Shown here: positions 45,269 through 53,991 of the stretch, in pieces
Layout: every line of letters starts with the position of its first letter
Position numbering within the stretch: position 1 is the first letter of the stretch
Source of the DNA: BOG-908 sp965199235
Lineage (GTDB): Bacteria > Pseudomonadota > Alphaproteobacteria > Acetobacterales > Acetobacteraceae
Length of the DNA stretch: 64,000 nucleotides
NCBI GenBank assembly: GCA_965199235.1
Contig: CBDAQU010000001.1
Coordinates: 434,001-498,000 of the forward strand
Reading direction: 5' to 3'
The notes under the pieces: generated by a model
The model's database searches: none
What the model was told of the DNA's origin: nothing
Seen by the model: the letters and a program-made list of their open reading frames with translations, nothing else
Translations under genes and position numbers: made by a program

Positions 45269-45352
45269 TGCGGCATTTATAGGGATGGCGCTTCGGCCTT
45301 GCCATGTCCGGCCAAGATTGTTGGCCGCCTTGCTAGGCGCCCGGGCCCGACA

Positions 45353-46072
45353 TCATGCCGGTTTGGGTGGCGGGCGTTTGTTCGGCGGCGGGACCGGCTT
45401 GGTGTGCGGGTTGGCGGGCGGTCTGTTTGGGCGCGGCGCGTTCGGTGCGGCGCGGGCGTGTCGTGAGGGCGTTTCGAGGCGTGGGAGCGCCTGACCGAGA
45501 TGCTGGGAGATTTCGGCCAGTGTCTCGTCGGCGGGGCGGTTGCTTTCTCCGGCCAGGTCGTCTTCCAGCGCTTCGTGGTGGATGCGGGTGCTGTCGCCGG
45601 GCGTTTGGGTGCGGGGGATGGGGAAATCGTGCGCCTCGGCCGGGGTGGTGCGCGCGGGCGGCGGGCGGTCGAGGGCGCCGCTGTCTAGGCGGGCTTCGAG
45701 CAGGATGGCCTGGCGGACGCAGCGGGAGAGGGTGGCGAAGAGTTCGGCCTGGGCCGTGCTGCGGAAGACGGGCGGGCTGGGCGGCATCCATGTGCCTGGC
45801 GGCGCCGGCCGGCGCTCGGGGCGCGGCTGCAGCTCGCGCAGGGCCTCTCGCTGGGTGGCTTCGGCCAGCTCCATGCCGAGGTCGCCCAGGCGCTGGCACA
45901 GGTGCAGGCGGCGTGCGTGGCGGGCGGCGCGGTCGAGGGCGGTTATGGCGTTCAGGGTGGGGGCCCGGCGGGTGGTGTGGGAGAGGATTTGGACCATGGG
46001 GGTGGGGTGCTGGGCAAGTTTTTGCGCCTGAGGCGGCCATCCGGGTTCGACGGCGACGGGGTTCGGAGGCAC
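45353..46072 (-). CDS. Hypothetical Pro/Arg-rich protein
   Basis: This 239-residue frame has strongly GC-rich third positions. It has a helical middle (VQILSHTTRRAPTLNAITAL, then QRLGDLGMELAEATQREAL, then LFATLSRCVRQAILLEARLD) and a Pro-rich C-terminal tail. It resembles small hypothetical proteins found in Acetobacteraceae, with no function known to me. The GTG at 46072 has an AGGA upstream; ATG 45997 is an alternative. The opposite strand is also open over much of this interval, which is a GC-rich shadow. Confidence 0.55.
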   Translation of the reverse strand: MPPNPVAVEPGWPPQAQKLAQHPTPMVQILSHTTRRAPTLNAITALDRAARHARRLHLCQRLGDLGMELAEATQREALRELQPRPERRPAPPGTWMPPSPPVFRSTAQAELFATLSRCVRQAILLEARLDSGALDRPPPARTTPAEAHDFPIPRTQTPGDSTRIHHEALEDDLAGESNRPADETLAEISQHLGQALPRLETPSRHARAAPNAPRPNRPPANPHTKPVPPPNKRPPPKPA

Positions 46073-46269
46073 CCCATCCTACGGCGGCTCAGTTTTGGCT
46101 TCGGTGCAGACGGGTGGGGAACAGGACCGCACCGACAAGCGAGCAGGGCCTTGACGCGGGGAGCGCGACGCAATCGCTTCTCGCAGCGACCACACACCGA
46201 GCATCAGGCTGCTCAGCATTCGCGGTAACAGTCATCGCGTTCATGGCAGGCTTGGTGCCAAAATGAGGT

Positions 46270-46563
46270 TCAACGGTGTCGGCGTGTCGAGCTACGTGGC
46301 ACGAGACGGCCTATATTCAGACCTAAGAACGCACCGAACGCTGCGCCGGTCAGCAACTCTGGGTCATGCACGTCCAACCATTCGAGACCTGCGCCGATGG
46401 CCGTCACAAGCAGTATAAGCCCGGGAACCAGAACGTAGTCGCGGCGGCTGAGCCGGCCCGCACGCACCTGATACTCCGCCACACGGTATAGGACATGGAT
46501 GCTGACGGCCGCAGCAAGCGCGATACCGGCGTAAATCAGGCTCGGGATCGAAACTTTCAGCAT
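46270..46563 (-). CDS. Small hypothetical membrane protein
   Basis: The 97-residue protein has two clear hydrophobic segments (about 8-25, IYAGIALAAAVSIHVLY, and 45-62, LVPGLILLVTAIGAGLEWL) and a weaker third (about 70-85, LLTGAAFGAFLGLNIGRL). It ends with a basic tail. No family was recognised. It is divergent from the LysM gene with a perfect palindrome between them. No strong ribosome site is visible. Confidence 0.6.
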   Translation of the reverse strand: MLKVSIPSLIYAGIALAAAVSIHVLYRVAEYQVRAGRLSRRDYVLVPGLILLVTAIGAGLEWLDVHDPELLTGAAFGAFLGLNIGRLVPRSSTRRHR

Positions 46564-46569
46564 GAAAGG

Positions 46570-46586
46570 CCGTTGCTCTGCAACGG
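46570..46586. promoter_or_regulatory. Palindrome between divergent small membrane gene and LysM gene
   Basis: A perfect 7-bp inverted repeat, CCGTTGC-TCT-GCAACGG, in the 50-base gap between the divergent starts. It could be an operator shared by both genes or a leader hairpin for either. Confidence 0.5.
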
Positions 46587-46613
46587 TCGTAACGATCGAG
46601 CGCGGAGATGACC

Positions 46614-47636
46614 ATGTCCGACAAGCGCTACATCGTCAAAGCCGGCGACTCGCTGACCAGCATCGCACAGTCGCAGCTGGGCAACGCGATACTTTGGCCA
46701 CGCATCTTCGTGCACAATATGCGGCCGGACATCGCAGCCAAGACACATCACCGTCTAACCTCACCGGACGCCCTGCGTGTAGGCGAGGTGCTGCTGATAC
46801 CGGAACCGGACCGCATCAACCCGCACGGCCGCGCAGGCAGGCACCCGGCACAGCGCACCCACCCCAAACCGGCCAAGGCAACGGCGCCAGCCACCGCTCC
46901 CGAAGCGCCCCGTCCATCAACACCGGTTGTGTCTTCCCCCGTCGCCGGTTCCGAGCCAAGCGGCAGCACTAAGGTGAACAGCTTTCCGTTCAAATATACC
47001 CTCGACAAGTTACCGCCAATCAAGCTCGAAAGCGCGGTCGCTGAAATCGAGGTTCGATTCGAGGGTAGCATCACGATTTGGGCGGACGAGCAGATACCCG
47101 TGATGACATACACCAACAAGGGTGCGGAGCTCGCGGCCAAGCAGGAGATAGATAACGCGCTGGCCAAGCTGCTGTCAGACACTCAGGTCTCTTGGGACCG
47201 TAAGACCAACAAGGTCGAGTTTGAGAACATGCTGACCATACATGCCAAAGGCCTGCCGCCTAGTTTGACGTCGATAGGTGTTGCGATAGCGTCCGACAAT
47301 CCTGTCCCCGCGTTCCGCGCTAAATTCAAAACGCCTGAGCTAAAAGGCCGGTATATGAAATTCCTTTTCATATCTCCGGAGTTCGACGTCATCGTCGATA
47401 TCCGCCCGAAGTCCCAGGACCCCGAGATTACGCGACAGGCACAACCTGTAACGCGGGAATCCTGGTACGAGGAGCCGCTGCACTTCATGACGAAGTATGA
47501 ACTGTACGTCGCTGCCGGCGTGACCGTCGTAGTTGTTGTGGCGTCAAACGTCGTGACCCTCGGGGCCGACACGCCGGCCGACGTGCCAGCCGGGCTCGCC
47601 GTCGGTGGCATGCTGGCAACGGCAGGAGCCATGTGA
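46614..47636 (+). CDS. LysM-domain protein with C-terminal membrane segment
   Basis: The 340-residue protein has an N-terminal LysM domain (about 4-62: YIVKAGDSLTSIAQSQLGNA, WPRIFVHN, LRVGEVLLIPEP) and a Pro/Ala/Thr linker (about 65-115). A middle domain (about 120-275) is of unknown type, and a hydrophobic C-terminus (about 290-340, ELYVAAGVTVVVVVASNVVT) follows. No signal peptide is visible. LysM binds peptidoglycan; without export it recalls LysM modules on phage-tail or T6SS-associated cargo. GGAG suits ATG 46614 better than 46608. It is coupled to the next gene by a four-base overlap. Confidence 0.8.
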   Translation: MSDKRYIVKAGDSLTSIAQSQLGNAILWPRIFVHNMRPDIAAKTHHRLTSPDALRVGEVLLIPEPDRINPHGRAGRHPAQRTHPKPAKATAPATAPEAPRPSTPVVSSPVAGSEPSGSTKVNSFPFKYTLDKLPPIKLESAVAEIEVRFEGSITIWADEQIPVMTYTNKGAELAAKQEIDNALAKLLSDTQVSWDRKTNKVEFENMLTIHAKGLPPSLTSIGVAIASDNPVPAFRAKFKTPELKGRYMKFLFISPEFDVIVDIRPKSQDPEITRQAQPVTRESWYEEPLHFMTKYELYVAAGVTVVVVVASNVVTLGADTPADVPAGLAVGGMLATAGAM

Positions 47637-48490
47637 ATTTGCCCGCGTCACGCAAACGCGCTCTCACTATCCTGGCGTTAATGTGTGCTGCGGGGTTGGC
47701 GCTCGCCGGGTGGGTTGTCAACCACGGATCGGGCACAAGCGAGGCGGCTGATGCTGGTGCGTTACGGGCGGAGATCCGCAGGCACTGGCATGGGGAGATC
47801 GTGACGCGAGGGCTACAGACCAGCGTAGCACCGTTGGTCAGTCTGCCAACCCGCCCGGTGCGCATCGACGACCTTACCCAGGGCGACCTGGTTGCGGCAC
47901 TGCATTCGCTATCTGTTGCCGCGGCCGTTTACCCTGACGGCTTTCTCGATCGAGTGCTCAAGCGCGCCGTATTGGCTGGTCGCATACGGATGTGGGATTC
48001 GGACGTCGGCGGTTTTTTTGTCGGAAACACCGTGGCCATCAATGACCAGGGTGTCAGCGGTCAGGACGGGGCATTGTTTTCGGCCGATACGTTTCACCAC
48101 GAGTTAAGCTCGATCGTTCGCGATCAGGTACTGTTCAATGTCAGCGAATGGACGGCCAATAATCCGCCCGGGTTCAATTATCCTAGCCTGGCAGCATACA
48201 AGGCGTTGCTGGCCAAACCGCCGTCGGTGGAGGGCGACGCGGGGCTACATGCACAGGGTTTCGTCGCGGCCTACGGAACGACCAGCCTGGACAACGACTG
48301 GAACACTTACGCGGAGAAGGTTTTTGGGCACGGACCGGCGTTTGTAACGGAAATCCGCGACTATCCCAGGATGCGAGCAAAAACGCGGCAGTTGCTGGAC
48401 GTATACAGCAAGCTCGATCCCGGGTTTGCCGTGTATTTTCAACAATCAGGGCTTTCGCAGGCGGTGTCCGATGCGGCGGGCGAACGCTGA
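47633..48490 (+). CDS. Exported zinc-metallopeptidase-like protein (variant HHELSS motif)
   Basis: The 285-residue protein has an N-terminal membrane anchor or signal (RALTILALMCAAGLALAGWVV). It resembles putative zinc-binding metallopeptidases (Peptidase_Mx1 type), with FHHELSSIV at about 152-160 and GFVAAYGTTSLDNDWNTYAE at about 209-228. In classical members a HEXXH supplies two histidines and the later Glu the third ligand; here the second His position is Ser, so activity is uncertain. The start is GTG with AGGAG five bases upstream, overlapping the LysM gene's stop. Confidence 0.68.
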   Translation: MNLPASRKRALTILALMCAAGLALAGWVVNHGSGTSEAADAGALRAEIRRHWHGEIVTRGLQTSVAPLVSLPTRPVRIDDLTQGDLVAALHSLSVAAAVYPDGFLDRVLKRAVLAGRIRMWDSDVGGFFVGNTVAINDQGVSGQDGALFSADTFHHELSSIVRDQVLFNVSEWTANNPPGFNYPSLAAYKALLAKPPSVEGDAGLHAQGFVAAYGTTSLDNDWNTYAEKVFGHGPAFVTEIRDYPRMRAKTRQLLDVYSKLDPGFAVYFQQSGLSQAVSDAAGER

Positions 48491-48979
48491 GCACCTTCTG
48501 CATCGGGTGCCTCGCTTTGGGACCGAGCTTACCGACCACGCAGGCGAGCTACGCGCAGCGCCTGATCGGCCGGAGCGAGTCATCGGTTTCGTGGCCGTGA
48601 ATTCATGCCCGCCCAGCCGTCGCTTTGTAGCGCCGGGGAGACGGCGCCGCGTCGCGATCCCCGCATGAAGATACGGGCTATTTGCTGCTTGTCTGTGGCA
48701 ACGCGGCTCAGCGCGGCAGGCCTTGGAGGCGCGACCGGCCGGGGCTGCGGTCTGACGACGTTCCTTGGTTCGACTGAAATGACCTGTTCCTTCCTCCCGA
48801 CCTGTGATCGAACGGCCGCCGCGCGCAGACGTGGTCAGGAATGGCCGAAGGCCACCGCGCAGCGGCGCGAAGCGTTCTTGACGGCGGCGAGCACGACGGC
48901 AGACTGGATAGCAGGAGGCCGGTGAAACTGTAACCTTCTTGATGGTTGCGAGGCTTGCTCGGTCATCGGCTGGTTTGGA
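48491..48979. other. Intergenic stretch, no convincing gene
   Basis: Nearly 490 bases between two converging genes. A short plus-strand frame (48665-48925, MKIRAICC...) exists, but its codon use is mixed and it has no recognisable domain. No transfer RNA, terminator hairpin or copy of the dispersed element was seen. It may be decayed sequence. Confidence 0.5.
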
Positions 48980-50119
48980 TCAGTGATGGTGGGCGTGGTG
49001 TTCGCATTGCGCTTGCTGCGCCGGCTGGCGGCGCGAGAGCATGAACAGCGAGACTGCCAGGGCGCCGAACGCGAGGTTCAGCCAGAACGTGTAGTCGATG
49101 GAGAAATGGACCATCTCTGCCCGCAGGTTCGGGCGCCGTCTGGGCACCCAGCCCAGCGCGCTGAAGGCGAGGTCCATGACCAGGGCAGCGGCAACCATGG
49201 TCGCGTAGAAGACGCCGGCGATGTAGGCGGCCATTCGCCAGCCATAGTAGCGGCGATAGACGTCGAGCAGCGGCAGCACGATCAGGTCGGCGTAGAGGAA
49301 GGCCAGCACGCCGCCGAAGCTGACGCCTGCCCCCCAGAGGACCGCCGCCATGGGAACGTTGCCGATGGAGCATACGAACGAGACGACGGCCACCAGGGGG
49401 CCGAGCAGCGCGTTGGCCGGCGCCATCACCCAGGGGCTCGCGCCCTGTACGAAGACCGTGTGCCAGACACGGTCAGGCACGAACACCGCGAGCGCACCGG
49501 CGATCAGGAAGCCGAGCGCGATGTCGCGCCACAGCATGGACCAGTCCATGGTGAAACTCTGCGCGGCTGCGACCCAGGTCTGTCCGCGCGCGAGCTTCTG
49601 CCAGATCGTGCCGGCCTGCTCGGCAGGATCGTCATGCGCGTGGCTGGCGCCGGCCTCTCCATGGCGTCTTGCTGCCTCCACCAGGCGCGCTGGATAGGTG
49701 AGGCTCACCAGCAGGCCGAGGATCGCCACGAGCACGACGCCGCCGATCCATTCGCCGGCCATGAACTGCCAGCCCAGCAGCAGGTAGAGGACGATGCCGA
49801 GCTCGGCGACCAGGTTGGTGGAGGCGAAGATGAACGCCAGGCTGGGGATCAGGCCGGCGCCCTTCTTGAACAGGGTGCGGCTGACGGCGGCCGAGGCGTA
49901 GGAGCAGCTGGAGCTTGCGGCGCCCAGCGCCGTCGCGAGCGCGACCTGGCGGAGTCCGTTGCCGCCGAGCGTGGAGGACATCCGCTGCTTCGAGACGGTC
50001 GCCTGAAGAAGCGCCGATATCGTGAAGCCGAGCACCAGGCTCCAGCCCACCTGCCAGACCATGCCCAGCGCCATCAGCAGCGCCTGGCCGAACTGCCGTG
50101 CCACGTCAGCCACGATCAT
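48980..50119 (-). CDS. ArsP/YraQ-type permease with His-rich C-terminus
   Basis: The 379-residue integral membrane protein has about 10 hydrophobic segments. It has two family motifs: ASSSCSYASAA (about 71-81, the conserved Cys site) and CSIGNVPMAAVLWG (about 253-266). ArsP relatives export organoarsenicals; YraQ relatives are unassigned. The middle loop is His-rich (GASHAHDD) and the protein ends CEHHAHHH, which could bind a metal. It stands between converging and co-directional genes, with no arsenic regulator nearby. Confidence 0.82.
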   Translation of the reverse strand: MIVADVARQFGQALLMALGMVWQVGWSLVLGFTISALLQATVSKQRMSSTLGGNGLRQVALATALGAASSSCSYASAAVSRTLFKKGAGLIPSLAFIFASTNLVAELGIVLYLLLGWQFMAGEWIGGVVLVAILGLLVSLTYPARLVEAARRHGEAGASHAHDDPAEQAGTIWQKLARGQTWVAAAQSFTMDWSMLWRDIALGFLIAGALAVFVPDRVWHTVFVQGASPWVMAPANALLGPLVAVVSFVCSIGNVPMAAVLWGAGVSFGGVLAFLYADLIVLPLLDVYRRYYGWRMAAYIAGVFYATMVAAALVMDLAFSALGWVPRRRPNLRAEMVHFSIDYTFWLNLAFGALAVSLFMLSRRQPAQQAQCEHHAHHH

Positions 50120-50154
50120 GGCCCATGCTTAACAGATCCTGACTTTGGCCGATT

Positions 50155-51600
50155 CTAGACCGATTGCAGGTAGGCGTCGTATTCCACGTCGGTGACACGG
50201 CGCCTGAACTCCGCTTGTTCCTGCCGCTTACACGCGGAATAAAGGTCTTGGTATTCCAGCCCCAAATACTCCCCAAGAACATCGCTGGCGTCGAATTCGT
50301 CTATGGCGTCGTCCCAGTTGACTGGGAGGGTTTCGTGGCCGTCGCGTTCTTCGCCGTCGATCGGGGGGCCGGGGTCGATTTGGCCGCGCAGGCCGTGCAG
50401 GGCGCCGGCGAGGATGCCGGCCATGGCGAGATAGGGGTTGCAGTCGGCGCCGGCGACCCGGTGTTCGACGCGGGTGGCGCGGCCGGCGGTGATGACGCGG
50501 ATGGAGGCGCTGCGGTTGTCGAGACCCCAGGTCAGGTTGGTGGGGGCGTGGCCGCCTGGGGTGAGTCGGCGATAGGAGTTGGCGTGGGGGGCGAGCAGCA
50601 GCATGGTGTCGGCCAGCGTGTGCAGCATGCCGCCGACCACGTGGCGCAGGCAATCGGTGGGGGCGCCGTTGTCCTCGGCCATGATGTTGCGGCCGGACTG
50701 GTCCAGCATCGACATGTGGACGTGCATGCCGCTGCCGGCGAGGTTGCCGTAGGGCTTGGCCATGAATGTCGCGTCGAGCCCGTGCTTGCGGGCGACGCCC
50801 TTGACGATGCGCTTGAGCAGGAAGGCGTGGTCGGCGGCCATCAGGGGGTCGGCGACGTGGTTGAGGTTGACCTCGTACTGGCCGGGGCCGTTTTCGCGCA
50901 CCACCGTGTCGGCCGGAAGGTTCTGGCGCTCGCAGGCGTGAAAGATGTCTGCCAGCAACGGCTCGAAACTGTGCAGTTCGGCGATGGACAGCACCTGGGT
51001 CTGCCAGCCGTTCCAGCGGCCCTCGTGGCTGCTGGGCGGGGAGACCGGGTCGCGCGGGGTGCGCCTTCGGTCGATGATGTAGAATTCGAGCTCGGTGGCG
51101 ACGACCGGGGTCAGCTTGGCCTGCTTGAACTGGTCGCACACGCGGGCGAGCACCACGCGGGGGTCGGCGTAGAAGGGCGTTCCGTCCTGCTGCACCATGC
51201 TCAGCAGGAGCTGGGTGGTGGGGCGGGTGAGCCAGGTGACCGGCAGCAGGGTGCCCTCCACCGGCATGCAGATGCCGTCGGGGTCGCCGGTGCCGACGGC
51301 CAGGCCCGCTTCGGGCACGTCGCAGCCCCAGACGTCCAGCGCGTAGACCGATCGGGGCAGCGCCACGCCCTTCTGCATCACCTCGGGGATCCGCTCGGCG
51401 GGCACCCATTTGCCGCGGGCGATGCCGTTCACGTCCACCACGAAGGCTTCCAGGACCGAAGGAGACTGGTTGGAGCGGAGGGCGCCGTAGTCGAGGTCGT
51501 CGGAGGAGCGGGGTGGGGAATAGTCCAAAATGGCGTGCTCCGTCGCAGTTGTCGGTCTTCGATCGGTCGTCGGTTCAGGCAGCCTGGCGGGTGGCGGCAT
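50155..51600 (-). CDS. puuA: Glutamine-synthetase-like gamma-glutamylputrescine synthetase
   Basis: The 481-residue GS-family protein has FVVDVNGIARGKWVP in the beta-Grasp domain and catalytic-domain motifs VATELEFYI, GPGQYEVNL and GSGMHVHMSM. It also has NSYRRLTPGGHAPTNLTWG and RVEHRVAGADCNPYLAMAG. It would ligate glutamate to putrescine using ATP. The hydrolase gene upstream overlaps it by 26 bases if ATG 51600 is used; a TTG near 51524 with GGAG upstream would avoid that. Amine specificity is inferred from the gene pair. Confidence 0.88.
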   Translation of the reverse strand: MPPPARLPEPTTDRRPTTATEHAILDYSPPRSSDDLDYGALRSNQSPSVLEAFVVDVNGIARGKWVPAERIPEVMQKGVALPRSVYALDVWGCDVPEAGLAVGTGDPDGICMPVEGTLLPVTWLTRPTTQLLLSMVQQDGTPFYADPRVVLARVCDQFKQAKLTPVVATELEFYIIDRRRTPRDPVSPPSSHEGRWNGWQTQVLSIAELHSFEPLLADIFHACERQNLPADTVVRENGPGQYEVNLNHVADPLMAADHAFLLKRIVKGVARKHGLDATFMAKPYGNLAGSGMHVHMSMLDQSGRNIMAEDNGAPTDCLRHVVGGMLHTLADTMLLLAPHANSYRRLTPGGHAPTNLTWGLDNRSASIRVITAGRATRVEHRVAGADCNPYLAMAGILAGALHGLRGQIDPGPPIDGEERDGHETLPVNWDDAIDEFDASDVLGEYLGLEYQDLYSACKRQEQAEFRRRVTDVEYDAYLQSV

Positions 51601-52366
51601 TGCTGGTCTGGCGGTAGGCGCGGGCGGCGGCGCCGAACGCGCGGAAGATCATCACCGAGAGCGGATTGTCGCGGAACGCCCATTCCGGGTGCCATTGCAC
51701 GCCCAGCAGAAAGCGGTCGGCCCTGTCCAGCCGGAACGCCTCGACCAGCCCGTCCGGCGCGGTCGCGTCGACGGCCAGGGTGGGCGCCAGGCGGTCCACC
51801 CCCTGCCCGTGCAGCGAGTTCACCCGCGCGCCGGCCATGCCGGACACCATCTCCAGCAGCCCGCCAGGCTCGAAGGTGACGTCGTGAACCGGTTCGTACT
51901 GGGCGTCCAGCGCACCGGGCCGCTCGCGGTGGTCCATGAGGCCAGGCACGGCGTGCACCGCCTGGTGCAGCGTGCCGCCCAAGGCCACGTTGATCTCCTG
52001 GCAGCCCCGGCATACGCCGAGCACGGGCAGGCCCCGCTGCACGGCCCCGCGCACCAGAGCCAGAGTCACTGCGTCGCGCGCCGGATCGCCGGGCGAAGCG
52101 GCATCGGCCAGGGCTGCGCCGTAGCGTTCAGGGGCGACGTTGCTGACCGCTCCGGTCAGGAACAAGCCGTCCAGCCGCCCGAGCATATCGGCGAGGTCGG
52201 CACCATCTGCCCAGGCGCTGCCAGACGCGTCGATCCGGGCCGGCAGCATGACCGCCATCGCACCGGCGCCGGCCGCGACCGCATCGAGGTATTTCTGTTG
52301 GACGCTGTGCGCCACGTGTTTGCCGCCGGCATGGACATCGGCGACGATGCCGATCAGGGGTTTCAT
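51575..52366 (-). CDS. puuD: Gamma-glutamyl-gamma-aminobutyrate hydrolase (peptidase C26)
   Basis: The 263-residue class I amidotransferase-like enzyme begins MKPLIGIVADVH. It has the catalytic Cys in VLGVCRGCQEINVALGG (about 112-128) and His/Glu in GVQWHPEW (about 225-232). It would release GABA from gamma-glutamyl-GABA, the last glutamylated step of putrescine breakdown. AGGAG upstream supports ATG 52366. It is transcribed before puuA and divergently from the aminotransferase gene. Confidence 0.92.
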   Translation of the reverse strand: MKPLIGIVADVHAGGKHVAHSVQQKYLDAVAAGAGAMAVMLPARIDASGSAWADGADLADMLGRLDGLFLTGAVSNVAPERYGAALADAASPGDPARDAVTLALVRGAVQRGLPVLGVCRGCQEINVALGGTLHQAVHAVPGLMDHRERPGALDAQYEPVHDVTFEPGGLLEMVSGMAGARVNSLHGQGVDRLAPTLAVDATAPDGLVEAFRLDRADRFLLGVQWHPEWAFRDNPLSVMIFRAFGAAARAYRQTSNAATRQAA

Positions 52367-52444
52367 CTCTGCTCTCCTCGCTGTCCAGCATAGCTTGCAG
52401 GAAGCCTGGAAGCCACCCAAACCGAGCCTGCCAGCCGCGTCGTG

Positions 52445-52531
52445 CGCTTTGCGTGCCGGCGCCACGCGCTTTGCGTGCCGGCGTCATGCGCTTTGCGTGC
52501 CAGCGTCATGCGCTTTGCGTGCCAGCGTGGT
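52445..52531. repeat. Four tandem 22-bp repeats between puuD and the aminotransferase gene
   Basis: Copies of a unit starting CGCTTTGCGTGCC begin at 52445, 52467, 52489 and 52511, an exact 22-base period with a few substitutions (GGCG to AGCG, CCACG to TCATG). The array fills the divergent promoter gap. Two turns of DNA per unit would place protein sites on one face. Confidence 0.9.
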
Positions 52532-52564
52532 AATCTGCTTGCCCAGCAGCCCGGACCGAACATC

Positions 52565-53938
52565 ATGAACGACGCCGACACCGCCATTTCGCTGCGCGCG
52601 CGCAACGCCCGGCACCACATCCATCCGTTCAGCGACATGGACGCGCTGAATGCGGAAGGCGTTCGGATCATCACCCATGCCGACGGCGTGTGGCTGCGCG
52701 ACATCGAGGGGCGTCGGTTCCTGGACGGGTTTTCCGGCCTGTGGAACGTGGCTGTCGGCTACGGGCGGCAGGAGATTGCCGAGGCGGTGAACGCGCAGAT
52801 GCAGCAGCTGCCGTTCTACAACAAGTTTTTCAAGTCGACGACGATCCCGATCATCGAGCTTGCCGAGATCCTGTCCGAGCTGGCGCCCGGCTTCACCCGC
52901 ACCTTCTTCACCAATTCCGGGTCGGAAGCCAACGACACCATCATCCGCATGGTGCGCCACTACTGGCAGCTTCGCGGGCAGCCGGCCAAGACGCAGTTCA
53001 TCGCCCGCCGGAACGGCTATCACGGCAGCACCATCGGCGGCGCGAGCCTGGGCGGCATGGCATGGATGCACGCGCAGGGGGGCCTGCCGATCCCGGGCGT
53101 GATCCATGTGGCCCAGCCCTGGTGGTGGGGCGACGGCGGGGACATGAGCCCAGACGAGTTCGGCCTGTGGGCGGCCCGTGAAGTCGGCCGTGCCATCGAC
53201 CGTGCAGGGCCGGAAAACGTGGGCGCCTTCATCGGCGAGCCGGTCCAGGGGGCGGGCGGCGTGATCGTGCCGCCCGACACCTACTGGCCGGAGGTGGAGC
53301 GCATCTGCCGCGACCGCGACGTGCTGATCGTCAGCGACGAGGTGATCTGCGGTTTCGGGCGGCTGGGTTCCTGGTTCGGCAGCCAGCATTACGGTTTCAG
53401 GCCGGATCTGATGACCATCGCCAAGGGGTTGACCTCCGGCTACCTGCCGATGGGAGGCGTCATGGTGAGCGATCACATGGCCGACGTGCTGGGCGCGGGC
53501 GGGGATTTCTTCCACGGCTACACCACGAGCGGCCACCCCGTCTGTGCGGCCGCGGCCGTAGCCAACATCGGCATCCTGCGGCGGGAGGGGTTGGTGGAGC
53601 GGGTGCGCGGCGTTATCGGACCGTACCTGTCGGAACGCTGGCTGGCGCTGGCGGACCATCCGCTGGTGGGCGAGGCGCGCATGGTCGGGCTTATCGGCGG
53701 GTTGGAGCTGACGCCGAACAAGGCCGCCAGGGCACGCTTTCCCAAGCAGGGCGAGATCGGCACGGTCTGCCGCGACGTGGCCTACGACGCCGGGCTGATC
53801 CTGCGTGCGACGGGCGATTGCATGCTCGCCGCACCCCCGTTCGTGCTCAGCGAGGCAGAAGCGGACGCGATGGTGGAGCGCACGCGGCATGCGTTGGACG
53901 GCGCGCTGCAGGAGGCGCGGCGGCGCGGGTGGATGTAG
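52565..53938 (+). CDS. spuC: Class III aminotransferase, probable putrescine-pyruvate aminotransferase
   Basis: The 457-residue PLP enzyme has HPFSDMDALNAEG at the N-terminus and NSGSEANDTIIRMVRHY. The Asp that contacts the pyridine ring is in IVSDEVICGFGRLG and the Schiff-base Lys is in IAKGLTSGYLPMGG. The HPF...D start and overall pattern resemble SpuC/YgjG-like amine:pyruvate aminotransferases. Next to puuA/puuD it gives the direct transamination branch of putrescine use. ATG 52565 is chosen, just after the tandem repeats. Confidence 0.87.
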   Translation: MNDADTAISLRARNARHHIHPFSDMDALNAEGVRIITHADGVWLRDIEGRRFLDGFSGLWNVAVGYGRQEIAEAVNAQMQQLPFYNKFFKSTTIPIIELAEILSELAPGFTRTFFTNSGSEANDTIIRMVRHYWQLRGQPAKTQFIARRNGYHGSTIGGASLGGMAWMHAQGGLPIPGVIHVAQPWWWGDGGDMSPDEFGLWAAREVGRAIDRAGPENVGAFIGEPVQGAGGVIVPPDTYWPEVERICRDRDVLIVSDEVICGFGRLGSWFGSQHYGFRPDLMTIAKGLTSGYLPMGGVMVSDHMADVLGAGGDFFHGYTTSGHPVCAAAAVANIGILRREGLVERVRGVIGPYLSERWLALADHPLVGEARMVGLIGGLELTPNKAARARFPKQGEIGTVCRDVAYDAGLILRATGDCMLAAPPFVLSEAEADAMVERTRHALDGALQEARRRGWM

Positions 53939-53991
53939 CGCCGGTCATGCTGTAACACTCTATTTACAAACGTATCGTCAGGATAAAGCAC

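Noticed and set aside
43934..45466. Long plus-strand frame opposite the puuB-like gene
   Set aside because: It is an antisense shadow of the FAD oxidoreductase in GC-rich DNA; the translation is low-complexity Val/Gly/Asp/Ala without a domain.
45355..46266. Plus-strand Gly/Arg/Cys-rich frame over the hypothetical gene
   Set aside because: Composition is that of an antisense shadow; the minus strand has helical protein-like segments.
48665..48925. Short plus-strand frame MKIRAICC... as a gene
   Set aside because: Mixed third-position base use, no clear signal peptide, no domain and no ribosome site.
50164..51879. Long plus-strand frame opposite puuA
   Set aside because: Shadow frame over a well-supported glutamine-synthetase-like gene; its composition is typical of antisense GC-rich frames.
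52445..52531. CRISPR-like array
   Set aside because: Units are directly abutting 22-mers with no spacers, so it is a tandem repeat.
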